NCBI GenBank assembly: GCA_937124525.1
Contig: CAKZLA010000270.1
Location: 1-7,406, forward strand
Length of the DNA stretch: 7,406 bases
Reading direction: 5' to 3'
Origin: an uncultured Desulfobacterium sp.
Lineage (GTDB): Bacteria > Desulfobacterota > Desulfobacteria > Desulfobacterales > Desulfobacteraceae
Position numbers and translations under genes: made by a program. The notes beneath the pieces were generated by a model, which saw nothing but the letters and a program-made list of their open reading frames with translations, was not told where the DNA came from and did no database searches. This document shows positions 7,395 to 7,406 of the stretch, piece by piece (position 1 is the first letter of the stretch; each line of letters starts with the position of its first letter).

Positions 7395-7406
7395 TAACAA
7401 TTTTCG

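Overview
The window holds one envelope gene and a four-gene co-directional cluster, all on the + strand: a membrane-anchored M23 peptidase (214-1311), then secA (1583-4105), clpS (4113-4427), clpA (4431-6680) and aat (6681-7373). Together they code for nearly all of it. The proteins are of typical Gram-negative type: SecA with a C-terminal SEC-C zinc motif, and ClpS/ClpA/Aat of proteobacterial form. The gene order and general feel suggest an anaerobic sulfate-reducing deltaproteobacterium (Desulfobacterales/Desulfobacteraceae). That placement is inferred from resemblance, not demonstrated.

Region by region: 1-189 appears to be the tail of an upstream reading frame that is interrupted in every forward frame, so it is either a decayed gene or a frameshifted gene end. 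The M23 peptidase follows with a TTG start. A 271-base AT-rich gap (1312-1582) carries weak promoter-like sequences and the secA leader. From secA to aat the genes are separated by 7, 3 and 0 bases, which is strong evidence for one transcription unit. A 17-bp hairpin covers the last codons of aat. Just beyond it is a second small hairpin whose T-tract lies on the minus strand, suggesting that a gene converges on aat from outside the window.

Functionally, SecA is the ATPase motor that drives preproteins through SecYEG. The other three genes form the bacterial Leu N-degron pathway. Aat adds Leu or Phe to N-terminal Lys/Arg, ClpS recognises the resulting bulky N-terminal residue and delivers the protein to ClpA, and ClpA unfolds it and threads it into ClpP. 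clpP is not in the window. All diagnostic catalytic and binding motifs are present in each protein, so all five genes look functional.

I see no mobile element, CRISPR array, RNA gene or defence system, and nothing that I would call a new biological system. The points most worth a second look are the broken frame at the left edge, the complete N-degron operon attached to secA, the hairpin embedded in the aat coding end, the aat start without a Shine-Dalgarno sequence, and a 10-A tract in the peptidase gene.
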